DNA of 64,000 nucleotides from Salvator merianae. Lineage: Eukaryota; Chordata; Lepidosauria; Squamata; Teiidae. Where the stretch lies: positions 9,316,147 to 9,380,146 of the forward strand of contig QVOM02000103.1 of assembly GCA_003586115.2 (NCBI GenBank), given 5' to 3'. This document shows positions 62,566 through 64,000 of the stretch, in pieces. Below the pieces are notes generated by a model. It had not been told where the DNA came from. It did no database searches and was given only the letters and a program-made list of their open reading frames with translations. Position 1 is the first letter of the stretch; every line of letters starts with the position of its first letter. Both the position numbers and the translations under genes were made by a program.

Positions 62566-63027
62566 CCATGCAAACATGGAACGTATATTACTGTATTCTT
62601 GTAATGTTGGGTAGTAAGAGTCCAAATACTTATTTATTAATTAATATAACCTTTTTCCTACTGCCAAGCTAGATATTTCAAGGTGAGTGCTGTCTAACCC
62701 AGCTCAGGTTGAATTTCCTTCTAGGCATACCTCCTTTTCTGATAGTAAGATTTGAATTGTGACTCCTTCACAGTAGTGCCTGTACACAAAACACTGTGAA
62801 AACCTCCTCTGGTATCTGTGTTCTTCTTCAGCACTTAAGTAGTACAAACTTCATCCAATGCCTTCAATGCATTGTGTGTGCTTTGTGTTTACACACATAT
62901 CCATGTTGTGTGGTGTTAATTCAGTTGAGGCAATTCCACAGTCTTTCCCGTATGATAAACCTTCAAATACACAGCTTTGTCACAGGAACTAGAGCGGGAC
63001 TGGATGAACAATTCCTTGGCTGGATTT

Positions 63028-63118
63028 CAGCAGTGGCTGCTGGCTTTAAGGGCAGGTATTCATAACCTGTGGAAAGTACACGATTGCTGTTCAAGGGACC
63101 TCCGTGCCTCCATACCTC
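63028..63118. mobile_element. Half of a palindromic hAT MITE
   Basis: CAGTGGCTGCTGGCTTTAAG, CATAACCTGTGGAAAG and GATTGCTGTTCAAGGG follow the left arm of 50235-50428. The right arm is absent. Confidence 0.65.
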
Positions 63119-63139
63119 TGGTCTTAGGAGAAGGCAAAA

Positions 63140-63270
63140 CACAGCTGTGTGTTGTCTGTATATTGGCAACGATGAACCCCAAATCCAGGGGTGATCTCCC
63201 CTATGTACAAATTAAATATCATGGAAGATGTGCTGGAAGGGCACAATACTACACCAGTGACTAAATGATT
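63140..63270 (-). mobile_element. L2-clade LINE fragment
   Basis: GTCTGTATATTGGCAACGAT and the following stretch match the ATCTGCATACTGGTGGCACC region of the L2 copy at 59920. Confidence 0.5.
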
Positions 63271-63466
63271 GAGCAAAGATTTTTCAGTCCCATCTTCTCA
63301 AAGTGACCCCTGAAGAAAAGCTAGAGCCTCCATAGTCCATTCCCACCAGGCATTCCAGAACAAGATCATGACTGGCAACTGAGATGTTTGCAGAACCACG
63401 AGGAATAACTAGTTTCTGCATAGATGGTTCACTGCCATGGCCAAAGCTATTCATTTCTAAATCGAA

Positions 63467-63646
63467 GGCCCTTTCTGCACTTGACCTTATTCCAGATTAT
63501 ATCTTGGAATAGGAATCTGCCATCTGCAAACTACTATGAACTATGGCAGGCCCCACCTGGGGTCTGCTATAATCTGCACTAGCATGTGGATAGCAGTTCC
63601 CTATTCTGAGAAGCAGTACAGAAAAAAGCCAAGTGCAGAAAGGGCC
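63467..63646. mobile_element. 180-bp MITE with near-perfect ends, family C type
   Basis: It starts GGCCCTTTCTGCACTTG and ends CAAGTGCAGAAAGGGCC, a perfect 17-bp inverted pair. The inner TTATTCCAGATTATATCTTG motif recalls the 33199 mini-MITE. No clear TSD (AAATCGAA versus ATAGCCTA). Confidence 0.85.
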
Positions 63647-64000
63647 ATAGCCTAAAATCCAAATTCATATACATTTACTTTATCCTATACAAAAATAAAT
63701 GAAGTTGAAATTCTGCCTGAGCCTGAAAGATCTTTCCTGAAATGACAAAACTGAAGACTTGTCCTTTCCCTATCAAGAGCTTTGACAGAATTGCCAAACG
63801 AATTAGCAAGAAATTGTCTCGTAAGGGAAACATATTTCTGCAACAACCTGTTTTTGTAATATATGCCTAATTCCTGCAGATGTTAAAGAGTTTTTGTATG
63901 GCTAAGCATCTATGATGTGCTATAGGTTAGCTACAAAACTGTGTTTTATGTTTTATTTCTTTCTTAAGCTGTTGCAGATTCTATCTCCTTCTTCTCCACA
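63647..64000. other. Intron, no recognised feature
   Basis: No transporter exon found before the window ends. Confidence 0.5.

Noticed and set aside
1..64000. Bacterial defence, CRISPR or toxin-antitoxin system
   Set aside because: The window is vertebrate intron with spliced exons and LINEs; no such genes or arrays are visible.

Overview
The window is vertebrate nuclear DNA, most likely from a squamate reptile (lizard or gecko type). The evidence is short exons in long AT-rich introns with GT-AG splice sites, and a mixed repeat load of CR1, L2, L3-like, L1 and RTE LINEs, tRNA-derived SINEs, a solo LTR and many short hAT-like DNA transposons. The species assignment is inference from repeat content. 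There is no bacterial-type operon, CRISPR array or RNA gene.

The only host gene I can support is an SLC2A family (GLUT) transporter on the + strand, best matched to SLC2A9 (GLUT9, urate/hexose transporter). Eight internal exons are present at 16956-17116, 20473-20597, 23807-23952, 33561-33693, 35756-35943, 40714-40824, 52750-52851 and 57536-57611. They join in frame into 347 codons plus one base with no stop, and cover the end of extracellular loop 1 through about TM10. The exons for the N-terminus and TM1 must lie upstream of the window (I could not find them in 1-16955), and the exons after the Gly-Pro-Gly junction lie downstream of 64000.

Regions: 1-986 is a GC-rich fold-back DNA transposon with an 88-bp tandem array. 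1492-6365 is a run of MITEs, L2/L3 fragments and a SINE with a CR1 tail. 6774-11692 is a near full-length, decayed RTE retrotransposon with a 15-bp target-site duplication, interrupted by a young CR1 whose RT frame is open. 12004-16807 has hAT and other MITEs. From 16956 on, the transporter exons alternate with introns carrying L2 (18070-19445, 58998-60310), a palindromic hAT element (20967-21120), a solo LTR (24353-24893), L1 fragments (27700-28452, 43388-44300), L3-like LINE (44925-45965), another palindromic hAT (50235-50428), a hAT inside another MITE (51214-51824) and an L1-derived element with only ORF1-like content (53080-54686).

No new multi-gene system is visible. The most informative signals concern retroelements: the CR1-into-RTE insertion, two SINEs with the same head but different LINE-type tails (one supported by a TSD as a single unit), a half-L1-like element with an exact TSD, and several hAT MITEs with exact 8-bp TSDs.
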